A stretch of DNA of 64,000 nt from Saccharopolyspora aridisoli (lineage in GTDB: Bacteria; Actinomycetota; Actinomycetes; Mycobacteriales; Pseudonocardiaceae), in contig NZ_SMKV01000004.1 in assembly GCF_004348445.1 (NCBI RefSeq), positions 1 through 64,000 of the forward strand, read 5' to 3'. A program made the translations under genes and the position numbers. Shown piece by piece: positions 1 through 7,757 of this stretch; the first letter of the stretch is position 1; each line of letters begins with the position of its first letter. The notes beneath the pieces were generated by a model, which had not been told where the DNA came from, did not search any database, and was given only the letters and a program-made list of their open reading frames with translations.

Positions 1-74
1 CCGCCACCCGAGGCCGGTAACAACGGCTCGATGACCTGCCACTGCTCATCAGTCAGCTCATGCCTACGCACCAT
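1..74 (-). CDS. IS5-family transposase, N-terminal fragment (runs off left edge)
   Basis: Reading leftward from the ATG at 74-72, the peptide begins MVRRHELTDEQWQVIEPLLP. This is the classic N-terminus of IS5-family DDE transposases (the T-D-x-Q-W-x-x-I/L-x-P-L-L-P signature). Only 24 codons are in the window, so the catalytic residues cannot be seen and the gene is incomplete because of the window edge. It transcribes away from the interrupted TerC-like gene remnant. Confidence 0.75.
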   Translation of the reverse strand, partial: MVRRHELTDEQWQVIEPLLPASGG

Positions 75-121
75 CAACCAAGATCAAACCAGGTCACCCA
101 CACCCACTTTGAGGACACCCC
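1..121 (-). mobile_element. Left-edge piece of an IS5-family insertion sequence
   Basis: The window opens inside an insertion sequence. One end of it is visible: a GC-rich terminal stretch (about 84-121) precedes a transposase start, and it abuts CTAG at 122-125 inside a TerC-like gene. CTAG-type targets are known for IS5-family elements. The other end lies outside the window, so the target duplication cannot be confirmed here. Confidence 0.65.
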
Positions 122-266
122 CTAGCGCGACGTAGCAGGTCACCCACAGGCTGGCCTCCTTGACGCTGACGGCATGCGGCCGCCGCCCCACCACGAGCAG
201 GTCGGCCGCGATCAGGCCGAGCAACGCGACCAGCGTCACCGCCCACACCCACACCGGGAAGTTCAT
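122..266 (-). pseudogene. TerC/Alx-family membrane protein, N-terminal remnant cut by an IS
   Basis: From the ATG at 266 (preceded by a good GAGGGGA ribosome site) the product starts MNFPVWVWAVTLVALLGLIA and continues with V-V-G-R-R-P-H and KEASLWV. This matches the start of TerC-family integral membrane proteins, which are linked to tellurite resistance or Mn export. The match stops after about 48 residues at the IS junction. Intact members have about 300-330 residues and seven to nine membrane segments, so this copy is dead unless the rest lies beyond the IS. The family assignment rests on the first membrane helix and the following conserved patch. Confidence 0.7.
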
Positions 267-541
267 CCGCGTCCCCTCACACCGCTCGCTGCGCGCCCTG
301 CCCCTGTGCTGGGACCAGTGGATGCAGAATACTGTATGGAAAAACGGACCTTCGGTGATCAGCGGTACGATCCCGAGCAATTCGGTCGAGATCCCATGCC
401 ATTCGGATCGAAATCACAGCCGAACGAGGACATTTGACCGGACGAGTCCGATTCCTCCTCGCCCGTGCCGTTCTTCTTGATCGTCCACACTGGACGTACG
501 TCCCACGCGAGGCGGAATGCTCTTGCTCCGGTCGCCGCGAG
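267..541. other. Intergenic stretch upstream of the TerC remnant
   Basis: No convincing coding region is seen on either strand. It should contain the TerC promoter. I looked for a yybP-ykoY manganese riboswitch, which often precedes TerC genes, and did not recognise one. A small near-palindrome ATACTGTAT (329-337) is the only AT-rich element and could be part of a promoter or operator. Confidence 0.4.
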
Positions 542-795
542 TCAAGCAGCGGCGACCAGCGCGGCGAACCAGCGCTGGTCGACCCGACGACCCGCGCGCT
601 GGCACCGGCGCCCGGGGCGACGATGGCGTCGGCGCCGACCCGCGCCCAGCGGAAGGTGCGGCCGCGCCACCCCACGCCGACGACGCGTCCGGTGCCGCGC
701 CAGACCCCGGCGCTGGGCGGCTCGACCTCCACCCACGCCACTCCCCCCGGCCGCAGCAGGTGACGCCAGGCAGACCGAAGCGCGTCAGGGCGTCG
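542..795 (-). pseudogene. C-terminal remnant of a class I SAM-dependent methyltransferase
   Basis: On the minus strand a stretch reads DALRSAWRHLLRPGGVAWVE, then V-E-P-P and, after a gap, F-R-W-A-R-V-G-A-D-A. This pattern follows the late strands of actinobacterial class I methyltransferases (LLRPGG.. then VEVEPP). The tail RWFAALVAAA-stop is only reached by changing frame near 565. The SAM-binding N-terminal half is absent. I read it as a truncated, frame-disrupted relic between the TerC remnant and the MoxR gene. Confidence 0.45.
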
Positions 796-922
796 TGCCC
801 GGCGGCGCGACGGGCTTGCACGAAACCGCTTTCGGCTGCGGGTGACCGCCATCACTTCCGTTGGACAGGGGTGCGCGTGCTGAGCAACCGTTCGGTGTGG
901 AACTCGGCGAGGGGAGCGTGCG

Positions 923-1795
923 GTGACCGACGGGCGAACGGGCATCTTCGAGTCGGTCGACGACGTCGTCGAGAAGCTGGCCGAGACCGGCTACCTGGCC
1001 TCGACCGCCGTGGCCACCACGGTGTTCCTCGCCGACAAGCTCGGCAAACCGCTGCTCGTCGAAGGTCCGGCAGGAGTCGGGAAGACCGAACTGGCCAAGG
1101 CCGTCGCCGCCGTCGCCGAAGCGCGGCTGGTGCGGTTGCAGTGCTACGAGGGCATCGACGAGGCGCGGGCGCTCTACGAGTGGAACCACGCCAAGCAGCT
1201 ACTGCGCATCACCGCGGGCCGTGATGAGACCTGGGACGAGGCCCGCACCGACATCTTCAGCGAGGAGTTCCTGCTGTCCAGGCCGCTGCTGACGGCGATC
1301 AGCGGGGACGAGCCGACGGTGCTGCTCATCGACGAGACCGACAAGGCCGACGTCGAGGTCGAAGGGCTGCTGCTGGAGGTGCTCAGCGACTTCCAGGTCA
1401 CCGTTCCCGAGCTCGGCACGATCAGCGCGTCGCAGCGCCCGTTCGTGGTGCTGACCTCCAACGCCACCCGCGAGCTGTCCGAAGCGCTGCGCCGCCGCTG
1501 CCTGTTCCTGCACATCGACTTCCCCGACGCCGAGCTGGAGCAGCGCATCGTGCGGCTCAAGGTTCCCGGACTCGACGAGGCGCTGGCCGGATCGGTCGTG
1601 GAGGTGGTGGGGGCGTTGCGCGGTATGCAGTTGCGCAAGTCGCCGTCGGTGGCTGAGACGATCGACTGGGCCCGCACGCTGCTCGCGCTCGGCGCGGACA
1701 CCCTCGACGAGGACGTGGTGCGCGACAGCCTCGGAGTGATCCTCAAGCACCAGGACGACGTCCGCCGCGCCACCGAGAAGATGGTCGTGCCATGA
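923..1795 (+). CDS. MoxR-family AAA+ ATPase
   Basis: This 290-residue cytoplasmic AAA+ ATPase is of the MoxR/CoxD type, a chaperone-like class thought to load cofactors or remodel partners through a VWA-domain protein. Walker A is GPAGVGKTELAK (about residue 48), Walker B is VLLIDETDKAD (about 133), sensor 1 is VVLTSNATREL, and an arginine-rich motif RRRCLFLHIDFPD follows. The GTG start at 923 has GAGGGGA about 10 bases upstream. The stop overlaps the next start by 4 bases (ATGA), so the pair is translationally coupled. This gene order (MoxR then CoxE-like VWA) is standard for the family. The substrate is unknown. Confidence 0.9.
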   Translation: MTDGRTGIFESVDDVVEKLAETGYLASTAVATTVFLADKLGKPLLVEGPAGVGKTELAKAVAAVAEARLVRLQCYEGIDEARALYEWNHAKQLLRITAGRDETWDEARTDIFSEEFLLSRPLLTAISGDEPTVLLIDETDKADVEVEGLLLEVLSDFQVTVPELGTISASQRPFVVLTSNATRELSEALRRRCLFLHIDFPDAELEQRIVRLKVPGLDEALAGSVVEVVGALRGMQLRKSPSVAETIDWARTLLALGADTLDEDVVRDSLGVILKHQDDVRRATEKMVVP

Positions 1796-3138
1796 CGTTG
1801 CAGGCCCGCGTGGTCGGCTTCGCCGGGGCGCTGCGCGAGCAGGGCGTGCGCATCGGTCCGGGCGAAACCGTCGACGCGGCAGCGGTTCTGGAAGTCCTCG
1901 GGATGGCCGACCGGGAACGCCTGCGGGAGGGGCTGGCCGCGGCCCTGGTGCGCGCCGACGGTCAGCGCGAGGTCTTCGACGCCGCGTTCGACCTCTACTT
2001 CCCCGCAGGGGTGGGCGCGCCCGAAAGCGCCCGAAACGGCGACGAATCCGACCTCGAACAGCGGTTGGTGCAAGCACTGGCCGGCGACGACTCGGGCGCG
2101 CTGGGGGCGCTGGCCGGGGAAGCGGTGGACGCGCTCGGGCAGTTCGGCGGTTCGGACGGCCCGCAGGGCTGGTCGGCGCACCAGACGCTGGAACGCCTGC
2201 AGCCCCAGACGCTGCTGGCCCGAGTGCTCGCTGCGATGCGCGGTGAAGCCGCGGAGGACTTCACCGATCGGCTCGACCGCGACGAGATCCGACGCCGCAT
2301 CGACACCTTCCGCGAGCGCGTCCGCACCGAGGCGCGTCGCCGCTCCGCGGAACTGCGCGGCGCCGACCACGTCGCCAAGCACGCCATCGCGCCGAGCGCC
2401 GACCAGGTCGACTTCCTCAACGCCGGCCGCGACCAGCTAGCCGACCTCCGCCGTGCCGTGCAGCCGCTGGCGCGCAAGCTCGCCACGCGCATGGCCGCCC
2501 GGCGGCGCCGCGCTGCCAGGGGAACCATCGACCTGCGACGCACGCTGCGCCGATCGCTGTCCACCGGCGGCGTGCCGCTGCGCCCGGTGTACGCGCACCA
2601 CCGCCCGGCGCGGCCCGAAATCGTTCTGCTGTGCGACGTCTCGGGCTCGGTCGCCGGATTCGCCAACTTCACGATGTTGCTGGTGCAGGCCCTGCACGAC
2701 CAGTTCAGCAAGGTCCGGGTCTTCGCCTTCGTCAACCGAACCGACGAGGTGACCCGCATGATCGAACCGGGCGCGGCCGATCCCGTCGAGCTGGGGCGCA
2801 GCATCCTCTCCGAGGCCGCGGTCACCGGCTGGCACGACAGCAGCGACTACGGCAACGCGCTGGCCGAGTTCACCGACGAGTACCTGGACGCGGTGGGGCC
2901 GCGCACGTCGGTCCTCGTCCTCGGCGACGCCAGGACGAACGGCTGGAACCCCAACCTCGAAGCACTGCACACCATCAAGCAGCGAGCCCGCCACGTGTTC
3001 TGGCTCAACCCCGAACCGGAGCTGCGCTGGTCGACGGGCGACTCCGCGGCCCGCGACTACGCCCGGATCGCCGAGATGCACGAGTGCCGCAACACCAGGC
3101 GCCTGTCCCACCTGGTCTCCACCCTCCTGCCCGTCTGA
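1792..3138 (+). CDS. VWA domain-containing CoxE-like protein
   Basis: A 448-residue protein whose C-terminal half is a von Willebrand factor A domain. The metal-ion-dependent adhesion site is seen as LLCDVSGSV (about residue 280), followed by TDEVTRM and a later VLGDARTNGWNP. The N-terminal half is helical and arginine-rich, as in CoxE-like partners of MoxR ATPases. No signal peptide is seen. The start overlaps the moxR stop, so the two products are expected in near-equal amounts and to act together in maturation of an unidentified enzyme or complex. Confidence 0.88.
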   Translation: MTLQARVVGFAGALREQGVRIGPGETVDAAAVLEVLGMADRERLREGLAAALVRADGQREVFDAAFDLYFPAGVGAPESARNGDESDLEQRLVQALAGDDSGALGALAGEAVDALGQFGGSDGPQGWSAHQTLERLQPQTLLARVLAAMRGEAAEDFTDRLDRDEIRRRIDTFRERVRTEARRRSAELRGADHVAKHAIAPSADQVDFLNAGRDQLADLRRAVQPLARKLATRMAARRRRAARGTIDLRRTLRRSLSTGGVPLRPVYAHHRPARPEIVLLCDVSGSVAGFANFTMLLVQALHDQFSKVRVFAFVNRTDEVTRMIEPGAADPVELGRSILSEAAVTGWHDSSDYGNALAEFTDEYLDAVGPRTSVLVLGDARTNGWNPNLEALHTIKQRARHVFWLNPEPELRWSTGDSAARDYARIAEMHECRNTRRLSHLVSTLLPV

Positions 3139-3220
3139 CCCCGCCGAGGTCAGCTTCGCCTTGCTCTTCGGCGCCAGTGGCAGCGGCTTCGTTGGACTTC
3201 CCTGCGCCACTCCGGAACAG

Positions 3221-3245
3221 CTGCTGAGGCCGCACCTTTCAGCAG
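3221..3245. terminator. Hairpin between convergent genes
   Basis: CTGCTGA at 3221-3227 pairs with TCAGCAG at 3239-3245 across an 11-base loop, in the gap between the rightward VWA gene and the leftward hydrolase gene. It has no long T run, so activity as a terminator is only suggested by its position. Confidence 0.4.
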
Positions 3246-3248
3246 GGC

Positions 3249-4013
3249 CTACAGGGCGCTGGTGGACAGGAAGCGTTCGAGGGTCGTGGCGAGGGCGATC
3301 GGGGTTTCGTCGATCGCGTAGTGCCCGGCGTTGGGGAAGACCTCGAGATCGCAGTTGGGGTACCACTGCGCGAAGGTGGCCTTCATGGTGTCCTCGCCGA
3401 GGGCCGGGTCGTGCTCTCCGGCGATCACCTTGACCGGCACCGGGTTCCCCTCGATCTCTGCGTGGAAGTCGGTCTTCGCCCAGGCGTTGAGGTAGTCGGC
3501 GACGGCGGCCGGGTCGGAGTGCTGCCGGGAGTGCTCGACCACCGCGTCCAGCCACACCGCGGTGAGCCTGTTGCCGGTGGTCAGGTCGATGATGGCGCGG
3601 CGGTTGGCGAGATCGTCGGCGGCGCCGGAGAACAGCGCCCAGCCCTGTTCGTCGAAGGGCACACCGGCTGCCGGGACGGGGGAGATGCCGACCAGCGCCC
3701 GGACCCGCTGCGGTGCGTCGGCCAGGACCCGCTGTGCCACCGCTCCCCCCATCGAGTGGCCGACCAACGAGAACGCGTCCAGCCCGAGCCGGTCGGCCAG
3801 CGCGAGGACGTCGGCGGCGGCCTCGGCGAGGGTGTGCTCGCCCGCCTCGTCGATGCGCGCGCCGTAGCCGCGGTAGTCGGGGAAGACGTAGCGGAACCGG
3901 CTCGTGTCCAGGTGCGGGTGCAGGACCCGCCAGGCAGCCGCCGAGCCGAACCAGCCGTGCAGCGCGATAACAGGGTGCGCTCCGTCGCCGATCTCCTCGT
4001 GTCCGGTGCTCAT
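3249..4013 (-). CDS. Alpha/beta hydrolase
   Basis: A 254-residue soluble alpha/beta-hydrolase fold protein. The oxyanion-hole strand is VIALHGWFGSAAAW. The nucleophile elbow is LVGHSMGGAV (Ser in G-H-S-M-G). Candidate acid and base of the triad lie in AGEHDPALGED and NAGHYAIDE. The ATG at 4013 is preferred over upstream in-frame codons because GGGAGGGGA sits just before it. Members hydrolyse esters, lactones or C-C bonds, and the substrate cannot be told from sequence. It is a single gene, convergent with the VWA gene and divergent from lnt. Confidence 0.85.
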   Translation of the reverse strand: MSTGHEEIGDGAHPVIALHGWFGSAAAWRVLHPHLDTSRFRYVFPDYRGYGARIDEAGEHTLAEAAADVLALADRLGLDAFSLVGHSMGGAVAQRVLADAPQRVRALVGISPVPAAGVPFDEQGWALFSGAADDLANRRAIIDLTTGNRLTAVWLDAVVEHSRQHSDPAAVADYLNAWAKTDFHAEIEGNPVPVKVIAGEHDPALGEDTMKATFAQWYPNCDLEVFPNAGHYAIDETPIALATTLERFLSTSAL

Positions 4014-4261
4014 CGGTCCCCTCCCAATCGATCGGTCGGTCGTCACGCGACCATCGCTGAGGTGCGCTTCCCGCGGGCGCATCGATGATCACCGGGCCGA
4101 TCGAGGGTGAGCGGCGTCACACTCGGTGGTCAATCGCCTGCTCAGGGCCTGTGTGCGGAGCGCACCCGGCTCGGCGCGTACATTTGGGCGGAGGCGTGCC
4201 TGGGCACGCGGCAACGTTGGCGGTCCCGGGCGGGGCCGGAAGCACCGAGAAGGTTGGTCGG

Positions 4262-5818
4262 GTGGTAGTCCCCACGGCTCCTGCGCAGGACGTCGCGCAG
4301 CCGGATCCCCGCACCCCCGGACGACGGGCCGCCTGGGCGCTGCGCCTGGTCGCGGTGACCGCCGCCGGATTCGCCCTCTACGCCGGTTCTCCGCCGCGCG
4401 AGGCGTGGTGGGTCGCTCCCCTGGCGGTGGCCGTGCTGGCCGCCGTCGTGCGCCACCGCGAGGTCCGCGCCGGTTTCGGCTACGGCGTGGTGTTCGGCTT
4501 CGCGTTCCTGCTGCCGCTGCTGGGCTGGCTGCAGGACTTCCTCGGCGCCGACTTCGGCCCCTGGCCCTGGCTGGGCGTGGCCGCGGTCGAGGCGCTGTTC
4601 ATCGGGCTCGCCGGTGCCGGGATGGCGCTGGTCAGCCGCCTCCCCACGGCCCCGGTGTGGATGGCGGCCGTGTTCGTGACGGCCGAGTCGGTGCGCTCTG
4701 CGTTCCCCTTCGGCGGGTTCCCGTGGGGCCGGTTGGCCTTCACCCAGGACACCGGACCGCTGCTGTCGCTGGCTGCCCTCGGCGGCACGACCCTCGTCTC
4801 CTTCTCCGTGGCCCTCATCGGCGGTGGTCTGGCCGAGCTCGTGCGCGCCCCGCGTCGCTGGGCGGTGCCGGTGGCCGCGATCGCCGTGCCGCTGGTCGGC
4901 GGGCTGGCGTGCTGGCCGCTGGTGGGCACCGACGCCAACGCCGGGACCGCGCGGGTCGCCATCGTGCAGGGCAATGCCCCCAACCTCGGTCTGGGCCTGC
5001 TCTACGAGGACGAGGTCCTGCACGACAACCACGTGCGCGCGGCGCAGAAGCTCGTCGACGACGTGCGCGCCGGACGGGTCGCACGACCCGATTTCGCGCT
5101 GTTCCCCGAGCAGGTCGGTAGCTGGGGCCCCTCGCGCACCGACCCGGAGCTGTCGGCGATCGCTTCCCAGCTGGGCGTGCCGCTGGTCGTCGGCGGTCTC
5201 GGCCAGGACGGCGACGGGCGGTTGCACAACCAGGTCGTGCGCTGGGATCCGGGAACAGGGTTCGGCGACCGCTACGTCAAGAAGCACCTGGTCCCCTTCG
5301 CCGAGACGATCCCGATGCGGGAGTTCGCGCGGCTGGTCAGCCCTTTCGTGGACCGCTTCCAGTCGGACATGACGCCGGGCGAGGAACCGGGTGTGATCGA
5401 CGTCGCGGGTCTGAAGCTGGGCGTGGGCGTCTGCTACGACGTCGCCTACAACGACGTCTTCGGCCCGGCCGCGGCCCAGGGCGCCACGCTGCTGGCGGTG
5501 CCCACCAACAACGCCTGGTACGGGCATTCGGAGATGAGCTACCAGCAGCTGGCGATGTCCCGGCTGCGCGCGGTGGAGACCGGCCGGGCGGTGCTGGTGG
5601 GGGCCACCAGCGGGGTGAGCGCGGTGGTGGCGCCGGACGGTTCGGTGACCGCGCAGACCGACCTGTTCACCGAGGAGAACTTGACCGCCGAGGTTCCGCT
5701 GCGGGCGAACCGGACGCCGGCCACCGAGCTCGGCTCGGTTCCGATGTGGACACTGGCGGTGCTGGGGGTGGGCGCGATCGCGGCTGCCGGGTGGCGGTCG
5801 AGGAAGTCCGACGCCTGA
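4262..5818 (+). CDS. lnt: Apolipoprotein N-acyltransferase
   Basis: A 518-residue membrane enzyme that adds the third acyl chain to the N-terminal cysteine of lipoproteins. Several N-terminal transmembrane helices (about residues 25-240) are followed by a nitrilase-like periplasmic domain. The catalytic triad residues are visible: Glu in FPEQVGSW, Lys in YVKKHLVPFAE and Cys in GVGVCYDVAYND. A last helix lies near the C-terminus. I chose GTG 4262, just before VVVPTAPAQD, with AGAAGG upstream; an earlier ATG at 4085 would add an unlikely 59-residue tail. It is followed 50 bases on by ppm1. In mycobacteria the two activities are fused in one protein, which supports both calls. Confidence 0.9.
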   Translation: MVVPTAPAQDVAQPDPRTPGRRAAWALRLVAVTAAGFALYAGSPPREAWWVAPLAVAVLAAVVRHREVRAGFGYGVVFGFAFLLPLLGWLQDFLGADFGPWPWLGVAAVEALFIGLAGAGMALVSRLPTAPVWMAAVFVTAESVRSAFPFGGFPWGRLAFTQDTGPLLSLAALGGTTLVSFSVALIGGGLAELVRAPRRWAVPVAAIAVPLVGGLACWPLVGTDANAGTARVAIVQGNAPNLGLGLLYEDEVLHDNHVRAAQKLVDDVRAGRVARPDFALFPEQVGSWGPSRTDPELSAIASQLGVPLVVGGLGQDGDGRLHNQVVRWDPGTGFGDRYVKKHLVPFAETIPMREFARLVSPFVDRFQSDMTPGEEPGVIDVAGLKLGVGVCYDVAYNDVFGPAAAQGATLLAVPTNNAWYGHSEMSYQQLAMSRLRAVETGRAVLVGATSGVSAVVAPDGSVTAQTDLFTEENLTAEVPLRANRTPATELGSVPMWTLAVLGVGAIAAAGWRSRKSDA

Positions 5819-5868
5819 ACGACGTACGAGTGCACGGCCGGTCCAGGTGACCGGCTAGGAGGATGTGG

Positions 5869-6642
5869 ATGGCGAGGCAAGCCCCGGCCGAGAAGGTGCT
5901 GGTGGTGATCCCCACCTACGACGAGCGGGAGAACCTGGAACCGATCGTGCGGCGGTTGTTCGACGCGCTGCCCGCGGCGAACGTGCTGGTGGTCGACGAC
6001 GGCAGCCCGGACGGTACCGGCGAGTTGGCCGACCGTCTGGCGGCTTCCGACGACCGGTTGCACGTCATGCACCGTACCGAGAAGGCCGGCCTGGGGGCCG
6101 CCTACGTCGCCGGGTTCGAGTGGGCGCTGGCCCGCGACTACACGGCGATCATGGAGATGGACGCCGACGGTTCGCACGCCCCGGAGGACCTGCCGCGCCT
6201 GATCGGCATGGTCGGTGACAGCGGGACCGGCGCGGACGTGGTGTTGGGGTCGCGCTACGTGACCGGCGGCCGCACGGTGAACTGGCCCTGGTACCGGGAG
6301 TTCCTGTCCCGGGGCGCCAACGTCTACTCGAAGCTGGCACTGGGCGTGCCGATCAACGACATCACCTCCGGCTACCGCGTGTACCGGCGGGAGGTCCTGG
6401 AGACGGTCCAGCTGCACAACATCGCTTCGCAGGGCTACTGCTTCCAGGTCGACCTCGCCTGGCGCGCGGTCGAGGCAGGGTTCAGGGTCGTCGAGGTCCC
6501 GATCACCTTCGTGGAACGAGAGCTCGGCGCCTCCAAGATGGACGCGGAGGTCGTGCGAGAAGCCCTGCTCCGGGTCACCAAGTGGGGCCTGCGCCGCAGA
6601 GGCACCCAAGCAGCAGGAGCAATCCGCTCCCTGCTCCCCTGA
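5869..6642 (+). CDS. ppm1: Polyprenol monophosphomannose synthase
   Basis: A 257-residue family 2 glycosyltransferase, DPM1-like, that transfers mannose from GDP-mannose to polyprenyl phosphate. The product is the donor for lipoarabinomannan synthesis and protein O-mannosylation. Motifs: [16 protein letters not shown] at the N-terminus, [14 protein letters not shown], the DxD-type [23 protein letters not shown], and a late basic stretch. There is no membrane domain, as expected for the free-standing form. Two in-frame ATGs exist (5863 and 5869). AGGAGG at 5857-5862 touches the first, so the second, six bases downstream, is the better start. It forms an operon with lnt. Confidence 0.9.
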   Translation: MARQAPAEKVLVVIPTYDERENLEPIVRRLFDALPAANVLVVDDGSPDGTGELADRLAASDDRLHVMHRTEKAGLGAAYVAGFEWALARDYTAIMEMDADGSHAPEDLPRLIGMVGDSGTGADVVLGSRYVTGGRTVNWPWYREFLSRGANVYSKLALGVPINDITSGYRVYRREVLETVQLHNIASQGYCFQVDLAWRAVEAGFRVVEVPITFVERELGASKMDAEVVREALLRVTKWGLRRRGTQAAGAIRSLLP

Positions 6643-6673
6643 ACCAGGCGCGGCACTCGCCACTCCCCCAACG

Positions 6674-6701
6674 TGAGGCAACCGGTGAAGCCGGTTCCTC
6701 A
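6674..6701. terminator. Hairpin downstream of ppm1
   Basis: TGAGGcAACCGG (6674-6685) pairs with CCGGTTCCTCA (6691-6701) with one bulged base and a short loop, 30 bases after the ppm1 stop. There is no T tract, so it may end transcription weakly or stabilise the message end. Confidence 0.45.
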
Positions 6702-6886
6702 GTTCACCACCTGAGCAACCGGCACCGCCGCGGGTTCTGACACGTCTTCTCGGGGAGGACAGCCGCAGCGCCGCGTAATCGACATACTCAAGTCGCGGAT
6801 CCCGGAGCCAGAAGGCGTGTCAGGTTCCGCTACCCGCACCGCTGAGCACAACGACCACAGAGTATTTGATCAGTGGACACACACGT

Positions 6887-6917
6887 AAGCGCCCGAGCGA
6901 GAAGTGCCCGGGCGCTT
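6887..6917 (-). terminator. Hairpin terminator of rbpA
   Basis: AAGCGCCCG (6887-6895) pairs perfectly with CGGGCGCTT (6909-6917), loop 13 bases, about 20 bases past the rbpA stop in the direction of its transcription. Confidence 0.65.
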
Positions 6918-6937
6918 GCCATGCCTGTGTGTGAGTT

Positions 6938-7276
6938 CTACCGGCCGCGACGGGCGCGCAGCAGCTCCAGTCGCTCGTTGAGCAGCTCTTCCAGCTCCGG
7001 GATCGTGCGCCGTTCGAGCAGCATGTCCCAGTGGGTGCGCGGCGGCTTGACCTTCTTCTGCTCCGGTTCGTTGCCGTCGATGATCTTCGACTCGGTGCCG
7101 TGCAGGCGGCATTCCCAAGTCGGCGGGACCTCGGCGTCGTCGGAGAAGGGCACCTCGAACTCGTGGCTCTTGGGGCAGGCGTAGCGCACCGTCCGGCGCG
7201 GTGCGAGGTCGTGGTTACGGTCGGTCTCGTAGCTCACAGCTCCGAGCCGGCTGCCACGCAGAACGCGGTCGGCCAT
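6938..7276 (-). CDS. rbpA: RNA polymerase-binding protein RbpA
   Basis: A 112-residue actinobacterial transcription factor that binds the sigma-A/SigB sigma-2 region and beta subunit and stabilises open complexes. Recognisable blocks are the N-terminal MADRVLRGSRLGAVSYETD, the core RYACPKSHEFEVPFSDDAEV with the two cysteines of its zinc/beta-barrel region (C-P-K.. and ..WECR), and the C-terminal sigma-interaction helix with WDMLLERRTIPELEELLNER. The length equals that of known RbpA proteins. The ATG at 7276 follows GGGAAAGGAA. It is an independent unit with its own terminator. Confidence 0.96.
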   Translation of the reverse strand: MADRVLRGSRLGAVSYETDRNHDLAPRRTVRYACPKSHEFEVPFSDDAEVPPTWECRLHGTESKIIDGNEPEQKKVKPPRTHWDMLLERRTIPELEELLNERLELLRARRGR

Positions 7277-7757
7277 GACGGTTCCTTTCCCTTCGGCCCG
7301 GGCTGAGAGCCCGAGCGGTTGTGCTCACCGTGTGCAACGACGGAGTACCCGTCGTCTGTTCCCGGCGTCGTGTTGCTTGGTCGCCGTCGGTGACATTGTT
7401 CACCCGTCAACAACGGCTGTCCTCCTAGAGACGCGGTCGAGTGGCGTTCGTGGTGCGTTCTCCCGACAGCAATCTACAAGTGGGTTCGAACGGGTGATAG
7501 TGCCAGATGTCCGGTCACCATCGCCAAGCAGGACCCTGGATCGTTAGTCATTGTGGGATGCAGATCACGACCCTTACGGCCGATCCCTTCATCCGCCACG
7601 TGACTGATCGTAGTGCCATGATCCTCCCCCGTGATCACAACGCAGCGTACTGGCATATTCCGTTCCTGCGGATTCCCGAGCACTCCTAGATCACCAGCAT
7701 GGAGCAATGCCCGCTCGATCGCGAGACGAACACGCCTGATCACTCTGCGCACACGCG
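7277..7757. other. 480-bp gap upstream of rbpA
   Basis: No gene is supported. The stretch must hold the rbpA promoter and the 3' end of the leftward MFS transcript. A rightward 60-codon frame (7507-7689) lacks the third-position GC bias of the neighbours and a ribosome site. Two GGAAT motifs on the minus strand near 7660-7675 recall sigma-R -35 boxes (rbpA is sigma-R controlled in Streptomyces), but a GTT at the right spacing was not found. Confidence 0.4.

Noticed and set aside
267-541. yybP-ykoY manganese riboswitch upstream of the TerC remnant
   Set aside because: I could not find the conserved core or a fitting fold in the leader.
7507-7689. Rightward 60-codon frame between rbpA and the MFS gene
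   Set aside because: Third codon positions lack the GC bias of real genes here, and there is no ribosome site.
7640-7690. Sigma-R promoter for rbpA
   Set aside because: GGAAT boxes are present on the correct strand but no GTT at 18-19 bases spacing follows them.
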